Positions 34,658 to 34,661 of a stretch of 34,661 bases of DNA are shown piece by piece. The notes under the pieces were generated by a model, which was not told the origin of the DNA, made no database searches, and saw nothing but the letters and a program-made list of their open reading frames with translations. The DNA is from CAYLNH01 sp964384625 (GTDB lineage Bacteria > Verrucomicrobiota > Lentisphaeria > JABSQK01). Every line of letters begins with the position of its first letter. Positions within the stretch are counted from its first letter, which is position 1. Location of the stretch: NCBI GenBank assembly GCA_964384625.1, contig CAYLNH010000043.1:1-34661 (forward strand), in the 5' to 3' direction. The position numbers and the translations under genes were made by a program.

Positions 34658-34661
34658 ATTC

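Overview
This is a GC-rich bacterial window with about 21 protein-coding genes and no rRNA, tRNA or CRISPR array that I can see. Its most telling trait is five separate prepilin-type proteins that start their hydrophobic helix with FTLIELLV-like sequence and end in a DG-type motif. Together with sulfatases, secreted glycan-active enzymes and AraC/GntR regulators, this is the usual picture for the PVC group, most likely Lentisphaerota (Victivallis/Lentisphaera-like) or a close relative. The taxonomic call is inference from gene content only.

Layout. 1-4468: a small membrane protein with a C-terminal zinc ribbon (minus strand) lies divergent from a two-gene secreted serine-protease operon. The first gene of that operon is a tandem trypsin-like protein with degraded catalytic triads. 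The second is an intact DegP-like protease with two PDZ domains. 4558-12753: a PocR/AraC regulator and a sugar-phosphate isomerase/epimerase-like gene (minus) diverge from a tightly coupled trio (plus): a toroid lyase-like protein, a secreted BNR/beta-propeller protein and a pseudopilin. A palindromic element and an MFS transporter with a structured leader follow. 12796-16028: metabolic genes, namely a CYTH phosphatase-like protein, a transketolase and a small glutaredoxin. 16184-18145: a pseudopilin divergent from an AraC regulator. 18146-18681: a cluster of large palindromes. 18682-19698: an orphan BioB/HydE-like radical SAM protein with its own promoter.

20078-33466 is the most striking part: a divergent, roughly mirrored glycan locus around an AT-rich control region at 25118-25323. 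The minus arm runs GntR-LacI-type regulator, then a secreted (beta/alpha)8 hydrolase-like protein fused to a GATase-like domain, then a pseudopilin. The plus arm runs a paralogous hydrolase-like protein, a separate protein carrying the GATase-like domain, a pseudopilin and two overlapping sulfatases without signal peptides. The same modules are thus present fused on one side and split on the other, each followed by a pseudopilin. A second palindromic element (33514-33756) and a fifth pseudopilin, running into the window edge, close the window.

Taken together the window looks like several substrate-specific polysaccharide-utilisation loci in which regulators, secreted enzymes and sulfatases are expressed together with dedicated pseudopilin-like proteins. 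The substrate is not decidable from sequence. The sulfatases and the BNR protein suggest a sulfated or uronate-containing glycan.
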